Assembly (NCBI GenBank): GCA_033558025.1
Contig: JAUCEF010000006.1
Location: 930,001 to 994,000, forward strand
Direction of reading: 5' to 3'
Length of the DNA: 64,000 bases
DNA from: Phytophthora sp. 'mugwort'
Taxonomy: Eukaryota > Oomycota > Peronosporomycetes > Peronosporales > Peronosporaceae
How positions within the stretch are numbered: the stretch's first letter is position 1; the number at the start of each line of letters is the position of its first letter. Position numbers and translations under genes: made by a program. The notes beneath the pieces are model-generated. The model did not search any database. It worked only from the letters and a program-made list of their open reading frames with translations, and was not told the origin of the DNA. Positions 1 to 9,535 of the stretch are shown piece after piece.

Positions 1-1265
1 TGAACGGTGACTTTTTCCTTGGCGCGGCTGTGGCTTCGACTTTGACCAAGTTATGCCTCCGTGTATCAAACGGCGATGTTGCTAGCGCGACGGCTCGGAG
101 CGCTGCGATCAAGAAGCTGGTGGTGGATTCTACTCGTTGCATGTGTGCCATTGTCGCGTACGGACAGTCGAAGGCAAGCAAGCAGGAGATTGACCAAGAC
201 TCTGCACGCCGTATCCTCATGGGTGTGCGTGTGTTACTTGACCCCGCAAGTGCCCAGGCCACGCACGCGATCATCACAGAGGAGTGCCGTGCTGCGTATC
301 GCCACCTTCTCGACACACAAAAGGCACAGGAAGCAGAAGCAGCGCGTGCTGCAGCTGGAGGTGCCGACGGTGAGCCGGCGACTCAGGCAGATGCTCTGAT
401 TAACTTCCGACAGTTACGTGGCAAAAAGGCCCTGGGCTCGACGGATATTGATATCGATGATGGCGCCGATATTAACCGCGCCCTTGGTCAGCAGGGAGAC
501 GGTTCGGACAACGAGTATGCCGGTGCGATGCGTCACGTGCACCAATTGACAGGTTTCGCGGACCCTGTGTACGCTGAGGCCTATGTCACAGTCCATGACT
601 ACGATATTGTGCTGGAAATTTTGGTAGTAAACCGCATTCCTCAGACACTCAGTAACCTCACGGTGGACCTGTCCACAATTGGCGACCTCAAGCTCGTGGA
701 GCGCCCTCAGCCGCAAACCATTGGGCCACTCGATCAGCGTACGATCCGTGCCAATATCAAGGTTAGCTCGACTGAAACGGGCCACATCTTCGGTACTATC
801 GTGTATGACTCGGCTTCAGGAGCTGAGAAGACGTACGTGAACATGAATGACATCCATCTGGATATTATGGACTACATCAAGCCTGCCACGTGCACAGACG
901 CAGCCTTCCGTGCTATGTGGGCCGAATTCGAGTGGGAGAACAAAGTGGCTGTCCACACGGAGCTCTCGAACGTGTTTGAGTTCTTGCAGCACGTGGTAGA
1001 CAAGACAAACATGCGTTGCATGACGCCGACGGCAACACTGGGTGGGGACACGAACTTTCTGGCTGCCAACTTGTACGCCAAGAGTGTATTTGGTGAAGAT
1101 GCGCTTGTCAACCTCAGCGTGGAAAAGCAGGACAATGGGCGCATTGCAGGTTACATCCGCATCCGCAGTAAAACTCAAGGCATTGCGCTCAGCTTAGGTG
1201 ACCGTATCACAGCTGTGCAACGCGGCAAGGAGGATCAGGGCAAGCGGAAGAAGCTTCTTGCCTAG
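1..1265 (+). CDS. COPB1: Coatomer subunit beta (beta-COP), C-terminal part
   Basis: This is the 3' end of the beta-COP gene. The frame is open from base 3, before the first GTG/ATG, so the true start lies outside the window. Beta-COP is a core subunit of the COPI coat that drives Golgi-to-ER and intra-Golgi vesicle transport. The first visible residues (NGDFFLGAAVASTLTKL) match a highly conserved stretch at the end of the adaptin-like helical solenoid. An acidic, low-complexity linker follows, with GGADGEPATQ and DIDIDDGAD. Then comes the beta-COP C-terminal and appendage region, including HQLTGFADPVYAEAYV, a well-conserved family signature. The end is lysine/arginine rich (GKRKKLLA). About 421 residues are visible of the usual 950 or so. 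No intron is seen. The family call is secure; only the N-terminus is missing. Confidence 0.95.
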   Translation, partial: NGDFFLGAAVASTLTKLCLRVSNGDVASATARSAAIKKLVVDSTRCMCAIVAYGQSKASKQEIDQDSARRILMGVRVLLDPASAQATHAIITEECRAAYRHLLDTQKAQEAEAARAAAGGADGEPATQADALINFRQLRGKKALGSTDIDIDDGADINRALGQQGDGSDNEYAGAMRHVHQLTGFADPVYAEAYVTVHDYDIVLEILVVNRIPQTLSNLTVDLSTIGDLKLVERPQPQTIGPLDQRTIRANIKVSSTETGHIFGTIVYDSASGAEKTYVNMNDIHLDIMDYIKPATCTDAAFRAMWAEFEWENKVAVHTELSNVFEFLQHVVDKTNMRCMTPTATLGGDTNFLAANLYAKSVFGEDALVNLSVEKQDNGRIAGYIRIRSKTQGIALSLGDRITAVQRGKEDQGKRKKLLA

Positions 1266-1436
1266 ACGTTGCAGTTTCGAAATAAGAAATGCGTCAAAGA
1301 ATGATGAAGGGACAGAGGCAACACGGCAGCAAAGTGTTAGTTGTACTGGACGAGAGAGATCAAGCACACGTAACAATGCAAACCATTTTTTTCGTGAATT
1401 CCTTGCTCTATTCTATGGAGTTCGTCTCCATCTTCT

Positions 1437-4400
1437 CTAATGCTGCCATGGTGGTGTGCCGATGATGGCAATAGTGAAGCTCTCTTTGTGGTACTCGTCT
1501 TGTTCTTGTTTTTCTCTGTCTGAGCTTATTGTGACGAGTTCCATTCCCCATAATGGACCATAAACCTTCATCTTGTCGGCAGTGCCTTCCACTCTGGGGA
1601 ACGATCTGTCTCCAGAGATTCTTCTTCGGTTAATGTCACTATTGCGGTCATGGTGGCGCACAGTGAGCTCGATACTAACTTTCACCGGAGACAGCGAAGA
1701 CGCTTCTGATTCCGTCACGTGGGTCTCGAACCACTCGCCTAGACGCTGTGCGACCATCACGACTGGCACATCCAGCGATTCATCACTATCATCTTCATTA
1801 TTCTCTTCCATGCCGCCCATAACCATCACAAGATCGTCGTCTTCAGTGTTAATGACAATGACACCCGCTGCGCCCCATTTCGCTGCGTTCCGTGCTTTCA
1901 CTTCGAAGTAGCATTCGCCTCTCTGGACGAGCACAATCTTGTCTTGGACACTTTCTTTAGGCAAATTGGACACCTCGTTGCAAGCATCGATAGGGTCAGC
2001 GAGAACGAGTTCCCTATCTGGGAACGCACGAGATACCTTGAAAGTATTCGTCACACCGAAGCCTGCACCAACACAAGGTACAGTCAGCCACACGTTAGGT
2101 TTCCCCTTGGCATCGCCTTGAACATGAGGATTATTGTCTTGTAGCTCTCCAGGATACGGTTTATAGCCCACTTGAACGCGGAGTGAGCAGCGTTGATCTA
2201 CAGATAGCGTCAAGTCATCGTTGACCTTGTACACGTTATTCCACGACAGATACGGCGGATAACCAGCATCCCTTGGTTCGATCTTGTCACTTTTCGGCTC
2301 GTCGAAAGTGTAGGAATCAGCTCCAGCATCCTCATCACTACCATCGTTCAGGCCTAATCCAATAATCATGTGACTGGCGTCAAGAACCCCTGATGCTTCA
2401 ATCCAATCACCAGTTTCTTCTCGAGTAACGCGTACGCGTCCCAGAAGTTGCTCGACTCGGAACTCACCGAGCTGGCTGCCACCATACAAGAACTGCATTC
2501 CTTGACCTTGAGTTTCCTGTTCGGTTGCAGGTTGACGGCGTGTCGAGCCAAGAGAATTCCCTTTCAGAAACTGCTCAAGCCATTGGTCATCAATATTCTT
2601 ACCACCAATCTTACGGAGCTTCTCCTCCAACGCTGGAAGCCATTCCTGTAGCACATCCGACGCCACATTCTCTGTGTCCACAGACTTTGTAGGCTTCGCG
2701 TTGTCAGAAGCAGCCATTGCAATTTGTTCAACGTCAGACATCACATTATTTTCCACTGCAGCCATAGCAATCTTCTCGACTGCTAACTTGGACGCCTTCC
2801 GGAGTGTAGCAGGAGATGGTGGAACTGGAGAGCAACGCAACGTACGAGACACGACCTTGCCTTCGTAATGAACAGAATAGTTAATGAGATCGTAGAACTT
2901 GGGTGCTTCACATCGCATAACTCGTTCAGGTGAGAACCGATTGTCATACGCAACGTCGCTAGCGCTCACGTCTGCATCAGCTGCGTGCAATATTGGTTCC
3001 ACGAGCTTCGTCGGGAGGATCGGCAGTGGATGCGCCTCTGTGCTCATCACGTACTTGCCCTGACGAAAGAAGTGGGTCGTATTAAATAACAAATAGAGAT
3101 ACTTACACGTCTCGGAGAGAAAGAACGAAGGCATATAGTCTTCTTGTTTCTTAGACTCCACATCGGCGATACTGGCATAGCCACATGGAGTCTTAGCGTA
3201 CTTTTGCAGCGAATGAACCACATGAGCCCCAGCTCGAAGCCAGGACGAGTCATTGGTGGCTTCGTGCATGTAAAATGTCGATTCGATCAGCTCTGGACGT
3301 AGCGGATACCGTGCTCCACCTCCACCTCGTGACTTGACAGGCTTCCAGTCACCAACATTGAATTGCTCCGAGAGAAATCCATAATCTCGCCAGACGCGAT
3401 AAAACGCGTTCATGGATTCTGCTGCAGCATTTAAATCACCAGCAGCAACTTGCATACCTGGCCAAAAAGCTGCAAGGCTTTCAAAGACGACAGCTGAGCT
3501 TCCACTGTGATGATGACAGCCTGTATACATGGACACATCAGTGTACCAGTCTCCATGCTTGTTATGAGCCAGTATCGCCGGGTAAACTTGCGCAAACATC
3601 TCCAAGGACTCACGGTCGCCAAAGAGTTCATACATCTTCAGTAGATACTCGTAAAAGCTATCCGAATTTGACCCTGGGCCGGACGATGTCTCTGTCCAGT
3701 CACCAGTCTTTGTGTTAATGTGCTTTCCAAGCAGTCCAATCTTCGAGCGACGCTGGAAAAGCGCACGTACAGCTCCTCGCGATGCAGCAGCATACTTGGG
3801 CTTTCCTGTCAATACACTCAACATTGTAAACTCAATTGAGAGTGATCCAGCACCAGCAGTCGACGCGATTGGCGTTTCCCCCTTGGGCACGCCGTGCTTC
3901 AGGTTCACAGTGCCGTATGGAATCCCCGTCACGGTATCAAACGCCGGCATGATACGATCTCCTAGATCCACTGCGAGTCGCAGCAAGGCGCCATCATAAC
4001 CACCTTCTGGGAACAACTTGAGGTCCGTATTCACCGCGAAAAGATGTGCCGACAGCAGCCCACCTAGCAATCGGATCGTGGTCTCAAACACCGACACCTC
4101 TGTATCCAAGTCAAAGTCTGCATTCATCACCACAAGCTCCACGGCTCTCCGGAACTCGGTAGCATCTTCCAATAGAGCCAAAGTGTCTAACGTATCGATC
4201 AGCGTAAGCATCGGCAAGCGACCGAGTTCGAACTCTCCACCTTTACACGATAAAGGGAGCAAATCATCCTGTGGGAATGCGTACGTCAAGTACCCATTGT
4301 ACGCATGGTAGAACATTTCCTTCACTGTCTTGGCCAGTGCCTTGCGCTCTTCCTCCTCCATATACATCGGTGCCGTCAGCACAAACTGATCTCGTTGCAT

Positions 4401-4997
4401 CAGCCCACACGCCACAGGAGAGCACACATTCACCTCATACTCGCATGGAGACCGTTCTTCGACCGAGTCCACGTACGTCTCATTATCATGGAATACACAG
4501 CATTTCACTTGAAGTTTCACAGATCGAGGAGCGCCTCGAGCTTCGCAAAAGTCGCCCGAGCTGTATCGTTGCTGGGCCATGTAGCCCATACGGTCCGGGT
4601 CTGTGAGTCTGGCCAGGTTGTCCACGGGAAGGACCCGCAGCGGCTGCGGCTTTTCTGGGTCGAACTCTCCGAGTAGAATACTTTGTTCCTTGGCGTGCGG
4701 GTCTTTCGTCAGCGGGTGGAACTGCCGCACATGGCGGTCGAAGCACCACTCGTAGTGCCACCAAGCCCCGGCCACGTGGTGGCGTAAGCAGCTCTCGCCA
4801 CGCATCTGTCGCTTCAGACGGTTCTTAAAGGCCCGATAGCTGGCCCCAGAGAGCGTGTGCAGTCCGTTGAAGTGCGACAGTGCCGAGGTCTGTGCGTCGG
4901 CGGTGTGTTTCGCTTGGATCTCGGCTTGGGCGGCACTGCTGGAGACGCAAAGTAGTGCGATAGAGAGCAGAAATGCACAGGTATATACATGCCTCAT
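1437..4997 (-). CDS. EDEM: EDEM3-like ER mannosidase (GH47 plus PA domain)
   Basis: The gene encodes a glycoside hydrolase family 47 protein of the EDEM type. These proteins trim mannose from misfolded glycoproteins in the ER and pass them to ER-associated degradation. The frame is open up to 5138. I chose the ATG at 4997 because it begins a clear signal peptide (MRHVYTCAFLLSIALLCVSS). From this start the protein has 1186 residues. The GH47 barrel covers about residues 225-660. Visible motifs are FYHAYNGYLTYAFPQDDLLP, PMLTLIDTLDTLALL and RPELIEST, matching the family's catalytic face. A protease-associated (PA) domain lies at about 1000-1050 (VLVQRGECYFEVKARNAAKWGAAGVIV), as in EDEM3. The roughly 300 residues between them are not recognised. 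No KDEL-type tail is seen; the protein ends in PPWQH. It is convergent with beta-COP and divergent from the VMA12-like gene. Confidence 0.9.
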   Translation of the reverse strand: MRHVYTCAFLLSIALLCVSSSAAQAEIQAKHTADAQTSALSHFNGLHTLSGASYRAFKNRLKRQMRGESCLRHHVAGAWWHYEWCFDRHVRQFHPLTKDPHAKEQSILLGEFDPEKPQPLRVLPVDNLARLTDPDRMGYMAQQRYSSGDFCEARGAPRSVKLQVKCCVFHDNETYVDSVEERSPCEYEVNVCSPVACGLMQRDQFVLTAPMYMEEEERKALAKTVKEMFYHAYNGYLTYAFPQDDLLPLSCKGGEFELGRLPMLTLIDTLDTLALLEDATEFRRAVELVVMNADFDLDTEVSVFETTIRLLGGLLSAHLFAVNTDLKLFPEGGYDGALLRLAVDLGDRIMPAFDTVTGIPYGTVNLKHGVPKGETPIASTAGAGSLSIEFTMLSVLTGKPKYAAASRGAVRALFQRRSKIGLLGKHINTKTGDWTETSSGPGSNSDSFYEYLLKMYELFGDRESLEMFAQVYPAILAHNKHGDWYTDVSMYTGCHHHSGSSAVVFESLAAFWPGMQVAAGDLNAAAESMNAFYRVWRDYGFLSEQFNVGDWKPVKSRGGGGARYPLRPELIESTFYMHEATNDSSWLRAGAHVVHSLQKYAKTPCGYASIADVESKKQEDYMPSFFLSETCKYLYLLFNTTHFFRQGKYVMSTEAHPLPILPTKLVEPILHAADADVSASDVAYDNRFSPERVMRCEAPKFYDLINYSVHYEGKVVSRTLRCSPVPPSPATLRKASKLAVEKIAMAAVENNVMSDVEQIAMAASDNAKPTKSVDTENVASDVLQEWLPALEEKLRKIGGKNIDDQWLEQFLKGNSLGSTRRQPATEQETQGQGMQFLYGGSQLGEFRVEQLLGRVRVTREETGDWIEASGVLDASHMIIGLGLNDGSDEDAGADSYTFDEPKSDKIEPRDAGYPPYLSWNNVYKVNDDLTLSVDQRCSLRVQVGYKPYPGELQDNNPHVQGDAKGKPNVWLTVPCVGAGFGVTNTFKVSRAFPDRELVLADPIDACNEVSNLPKESVQDKIVLVQRGECYFEVKARNAAKWGAAGVIVINTEDDDLVMVMGGMEENNEDDSDESLDVPVVMVAQRLGEWFETHVTESEASSLSPVKVSIELTVRHHDRNSDINRRRISGDRSFPRVEGTADKMKVYGPLWGMELVTISSDREKQEQDEYHKESFTIAIIGTPPWQH

Positions 4998-5220
4998 TGC
5001 AGCAATCGACGAGTCATGTGGAACGCGAGGCGAGGCGGCGAAGCCGCCAGGACACGAGCGCGGCTGACGCGGCAGCATCTGAGACCGCCTCGAAATGGCC
5101 AATACGTCGTCGTCGTTGGAGAGGTTATTTTCAATCACTACAATAGTCTGTAGGATAGGTCAGACAGGATATGATCGGGTTATATTTTACTAACGGCTAG
5201 ATCTTTTCTGTTACAAACCG

Positions 5221-5941
5221 ATGTCGCGCAACCTGCAGCTCCACGGCGACGGCGCCGGCGCGCTGCGCATGTTCCTGGCGACGCACTTGGCCGGAGAGCT
5301 GTTAGACCGCGTGGACGTGAAGAATCTGCTTCTAGTCGAGCAGAAGGACGTGCTGACGACCAGTGAATTCCGTCAAGTGTCGAATCTCTTGGGCGAGTTG
5401 CGCATCGCCGACCCGTCCACCCCAAGTCTAATGTCGCTACTACGGCAAGGACGAGGAGTTCAGGCCCGTGCAGTGGTCGCACACGAAGAGGAGGTGGACG
5501 AAGAGGCTAAGGAGAAGAGGGACCAGTACCTGGCCAAGCGCCGCCGGAAGCTGCAGCGCCTGGACGAGGAGATGCGCTACGGCGGCATGGTACGCAACGT
5601 CAAGCCGCAGTCGGCAGCCACGGAGCTGGCGCACCACCAGACGAACGTGCGCCAGCATCTGTCGGTCGGTGCCAATATGGTCATGGCTCGGATCACGGCC
5701 TTCATCGCTATGTACTTTGTGGCCCGAAACATTACGGAGAACGAGACAGCGGTGCGTTGGGTCTGGCAGGATATCGAGGTCATGAACTCGTACTGATCCG
5801 TTGTTGAGCTCGCAGAGACTTGTCGCTGGACTCGGTGGTGCTATTGCCATGATGGTCATTGAGATGGTGTTATTTATTGCGCGCGCGGCCAAGTTCGAGA
5901 GTATTGAGCACGAGCAGAGGAAGCACAAGAGCGTTTTCTAA
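5221..5941 (+). CDS. VMA12: VMA12/TMEM199-like V-ATPase assembly factor, two exons
   Basis: Exon 1 is 5221-5751 and exon 2 is 5816-5941, separated by a 64-nt intron with donor GTGCGT and acceptor CAG; the phase is 0. Read through without splicing, the frame stops shortly after with an unrelated tail. Spliced, the second half becomes RLVAGLGGAIAMMVIEMVLF, a good second transmembrane helix. The 218-residue product has a soluble N-terminal half, a basic coiled region (KRDQYLAKRRRKLQRLDEE) and two C-terminal transmembrane helices at about 155-175 and 178-200. This is the architecture of VMA12/TMEM199, an ER membrane factor needed to assemble the V0 sector of the vacuolar H+-ATPase. The junction ENETA-RLVA aligns with the TEMA-RVL segment of the animal proteins. 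An alternative donor at 5779 also keeps the frame but gives only a 37-nt intron. Sequence similarity outside the membrane region is modest. Confidence 0.78.
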
Positions 5942-6364
5942 AGGCATTGGATAGTGCTGTTTGAGGATATGCTAGAAGGTAGGTATCTTAAGTAAAGCTG
6001 AAACGTTGCACTGTCTGAGTCTATGATTCATAATGACAGGAATATGACGCTGGGTGAGTACATTTTCAGTCGTGCCTTTGCATGTAAAGGCTCCAATAGA
6101 CGGCGTGGCAATCAGATTATGAACTTCAGAGCCTGGTGTTGAGGCTAGGAAATGGGGTCGGTGGTCTTATCTGTGTCTATCCACCGCTCGACCATGAACA
6201 ATTTCAGCCTCAAGGCCGGCGTGTATCGTACCCACCAGTTCCCATCGCATCTTCCTTTCCACGTGCTAGGCGACTCGGAGCAACTCGTCCCTCATTCTCG
6301 GACACAGCAGACTGAAGACTGAAGACTAAGGCCGGTAGCTCCTGGTGACGCGTGAGGCAGTATA
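5942..6364. other. Intergenic spacer, nothing recognised
   Basis: This is the 3' flank of the VMA12-like gene and the 5' flank of the small secreted protein gene. I see no coding frame with family similarity, RNA gene or repeat in it. Confidence 0.5.
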
Positions 6365-6664
6365 ATGCGCGGTGCACAGTGGTGTATGACAACAACTGCA
6401 TTGCTGGTGGTAGCTACGCTTGATGGCAGCGCCGCGACGTCGGCAACGACGCCATGGGGTTTAGGAGCAGGGCGCGTCCAAGCAGCAAACGAGATCTCCC
6501 TCACGACGGTGAAGCCAGGCGATAACGGCTACGGTACAGTGACGTACTCGTCCGCTAGCAGCGACAGAAGCGATAACTCCGAGACCACCGCCAACCGCCT
6601 CGCTTTGGAGGAGGCTGAGGCCCTCCACCCGAACTTACGGCTACGACTGGGCATCGGCATCTAG
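6365..6664 (+). CDS. Small putative secreted protein, 99 aa
   Basis: This is a short single-exon frame encoding 99 residues. The N-terminus (MRGAQWCMTTTALLVVATLDGSAATS) has a short basic start, a hydrophobic core and small residues suited to signal-peptidase cleavage near residue 22-26. The rest is rich in Ser, Thr, Gly and Ala. It contains almost no cysteine and no recognised domain. Near the C-terminus is NRLALEEAEAL, loosely like the RXLR-plus-acidic layout of oomycete host-targeting proteins, but it is not a canonical RXLR and sits late in the protein. Small secreted proteins are common in oomycetes. Expression cannot be judged from sequence, and a chance frame is possible. Confidence 0.35.
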   Translation: MRGAQWCMTTTALLVVATLDGSAATSATTPWGLGAGRVQAANEISLTTVKPGDNGYGTVTYSSASSDRSDNSETTANRLALEEAEALHPNLRLRLGIGI

Positions 6665-7193
6665 TTTGCGCATGGTCCGAAGGTATCTACTCGACGGTCA
6701 TTAGCTCGTCATGTACAGTACCCTATCTATCAAAATATAAACCATGTTGTGCAGACTGTAAGGTTCTCTTCAGAATAATTACTGGTAGTTGCGTTTGTTG
6801 GTAAGTAAGTTCTTACCATACTACACTTTTTTTTTTACAAGAAACTTATGCATTCCGGGCAGCTCACAGGCGTATCTTGAACAGCCTGGTCTAAAGAGTC
6901 ACTCGAAGTTGTATCACTCATCAAGGTTATTTTGTGCACAAGCGAGCGAAGGTCGGACCTCTATCACGTTGAGCCGATTACCGTATCTACTAGAGAAGCA
7001 GGCGAGGACGGACCAAAGTTTGAGCGCCAGGAATCAATCGTCAATCAGTCCAATTCACAAGTCACCACATTTAGCTTATTCCTGGAATTTTTCCACAAGA
7101 TGCATTATGTGCACCACACCTCCTCGCGCAGTCCATCCTCGGTACTGATTCGCGATTTAGCATTTGAAAAGTTAAGTGACGTCTGTGTTGGCG
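6665..7193. other. Intergenic spacer upstream of the NEMP-like gene
   Basis: This stretch holds no convincing coding frame. Short overlapping frames at 6789-7148 and 6932-7552 have no family similarity, and the second runs through exon 1 and exon 2 of the next gene in another frame. It presumably carries that gene's promoter, but no element stands out. Confidence 0.4.
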
Positions 7194-9259
7194 ATGGCGC
7201 ACTCGACCCGGACGCTGCTGCTGCTGGCGCTCTTGATCTGTTGGTCTCAGGCGCTCGGAGGGCCCAGTGTCAAGCCAAGTCGTACGTTATCTGCATGGCA
7301 TCTTCCTCTCTGTCTCTGTCGTGTCTAACTGTGAGATTGCATTGGCTTCACTCTCCTACCAGACGAGAACGTGGCGTCCGAAGCCGACCGCAAACGCTTC
7401 CGATGGCTGGACGAGGGCGTCACCATCTTGGGAAAAGTGCGCGAGTGGGGACAGCAGCAGAGCTTTTGTTTCTACGAGAACTCGTCGCTGAACATCCGCA
7501 TGGACCCGCTCAACAGGTGAACGCGGCTGACTTGCGTGATAAATTGCGGTAAAGAGAGAGAGAACTGACGGGTGGTGCTATGTGTGCTGTTACTGGGTTG
7601 TGGATGTAGCACGCTACAGCCGGCGCTGATTCAGACGCTGGGACAGTCGCGAGAGGCCAATGCGCTGTTCAACATGACCAACGCCACGTTGTGGTACTTG
7701 CAGAGCGTTGCGTGGCCGCTGCGACCAGTCTTCTGGGCTTGGAGTGAGCTGCGTGTTGTGGTGAGGAGCCCCAAGGTCGACCAATTAAGCTTCACGTTCG
7801 CACGGTACGGTTTGCCACACTTCAATCAAAGAGATAAAGGCGCATGATTTCTTATTTATTTGTGTTTTATTCTTTGTGTTTAGAACGCCAGGGCTATTGT
7901 GTCGTAGTGTGTTAAAGGCCGCCCACCTGACGCCAGCACTTGAGAAATATGTACCGCTATATGTGGTCGATGTGGTGGAAAATTTCCTATTTGTGGCATG
8001 TACGTGTTGCACCAATTGCTTAAGTTTTATACTGTAGCGTCTCTGACATTGATGACCTTCTATTTGTGTTCTGAGTAGCCAAATTGGTGTGTGAGAATTG
8101 TGTGGGTGGTTGTTCTCTTAAGTGCCGAGAAGAGGAGAGTGAAGATAAGTGCACACTTGAACTCAGCCCGTACCATGCGCCATGCATCACGGTCACAGGC
8201 CCCCCGCAGCCATTCATCTCGACGACAAGACCAACGTTCAGTTTTGATTTCACGTTCTATACATGTACGTATCTGTCAGATTCCTGCAACATTTGTGCGC
8301 GTGTTTACCATTTAATGCTGTATTCCATTGCAGATTTGTCGTGGGTGTACGCCCAGAACTTCATCTTGGGTCTGCTGCTATTTTATCTATCGGAATGGCT
8401 TTCGCGCGCGCGTACTTTCCACTATCTACTGGGTGCTGCTGTGGGCGTCTTTTTCTCAGCAGTTCTTGCAGTGTATCTCGTCCAGCGCCAGGCTCGGAAT
8501 ACGACCAAGATGTTGCCTGGTGCTCAGCTTGTTTCGTCACTCGCATCAGTTGCAACCGTGGCGGTGCCAATCACGGGCTTTGTGATCATGCCTAACCTTT
8601 ATCGACTTGGATCGTGGGCAATCTCGTACTTGGGGTACTTGTGGAATCGCGACGTTCTTTTCGGTATTCCACATCTGGGCAAGATCTATTTTGTGTGTTT
8701 CGCTCTCCTTGGATGCGTGTTAGTGTGGTGGTATCAATGGGGAGCATCAGCTAGGTCGGAGACTGAGCCACAGGATGAAGAAGAGATTGAAGAGATTGGA
8801 TACTTGGATGACGAGCCACCTCCGCCAACGAGCTTGCAACTTATCATCTCGCGCTCTCTGAAGTTAGTGGGGATGACGCTGCTGTTTTACAGTACTTCTT
8901 CCACAGAAGCCTCGTTGCTGTTGATCCTTATGGTATCACTCACGCGCGTCTTTGAGATCATTGCAACAATTGCGTACTACTGGTACCATTTCGAAAAGCC
9001 TGGACGCCACAGTCACTTGATTTCCAAGTCGGATTTTGAGAAACAAGGACAGACCGAAACGGAGAAAGCGCTGGCACAATTGCAGAAGTATTTGAAAGAG
9101 AACCCGGATGAACTCGACAAGGTTCGCGAGGATAATGAGATCCGGCTTCGACGGTTTACCAGAGGGCGCAACCACTTGGATGTAGCCTCGCAGGAGTCGA
9201 TGCTTTCGCGCCAGCGCAACCAAAAACGGTCGTTTTGGTCGTACTGCTCCATTCAGTAG
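7194..9259 (+). CDS. NEMP: NEMP-family nuclear envelope membrane protein, six exons
   Basis: Splice signals give six exons: 7194-7281, 7363-7516, 7610-7804, 7884-7999, 8079-8264 and 8334-9259. The introns are 69-93 nt, and the donors are GTACGT three times, GTGAAC and GTACGG. All junctions keep the frame and give 554 residues. The N-terminus is a signal peptide (TLLLLALLICWSQALGG). A lumenal domain follows with a cysteine cluster (VCENCVGGCSLKC) and probable N-glycosylation sites (NSS, NMTNAT). A multi-helix membrane region begins WVYAQNFILGLLLFYLSEWL and includes GAAVGVFFSAVLAVYLV. This is the layout of the NEMP/TMEM194 family of inner nuclear membrane proteins. An acidic segment (DEEEIEEIGYLDDEPPP) and two more hydrophobic stretches come next. 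The C-terminus is charged and probably nucleoplasmic. The family assignment is from pattern recognition, and exon 3 is the least certain part of the model. Confidence 0.75.
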
Positions 9260-9535
9260 GTCAGTAGTAAAGCTAGCAAATAGAAGTGTGGACGACGAGA
9301 GCAATGGCATTACCATGAACGAAGTCTATGTATGTTGATCTGTTACGTGTTATTGTATATGCTTTATGAATTTGACAATGAATACGTTCATTCATGTGAA
9401 TAGATAAGAATGATGCAAGCAAAGTCGACTTGCTGGGGTTCTCTTGGGTCGCACGACGTGAGTGTGTAGGACCGATCGCAGCTCTCACCTTTTCAGTGTC
9501 ACGGTCTCTGTGGTTTAGTATTCAGGTTTGTTGCC

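Noticed and set aside
5779..5815. 37-nt intron option in the VMA12-like gene
   Set aside because: The donor at 5752 (GTGCGT) gives a usual intron length and a better transmembrane helix junction.
6365..6664. Calling the small secreted protein an RXLR effector
   Set aside because: There is no R-x-L-R within 30-60 residues of the signal peptide and no dEER motif. Only a loose resemblance exists.
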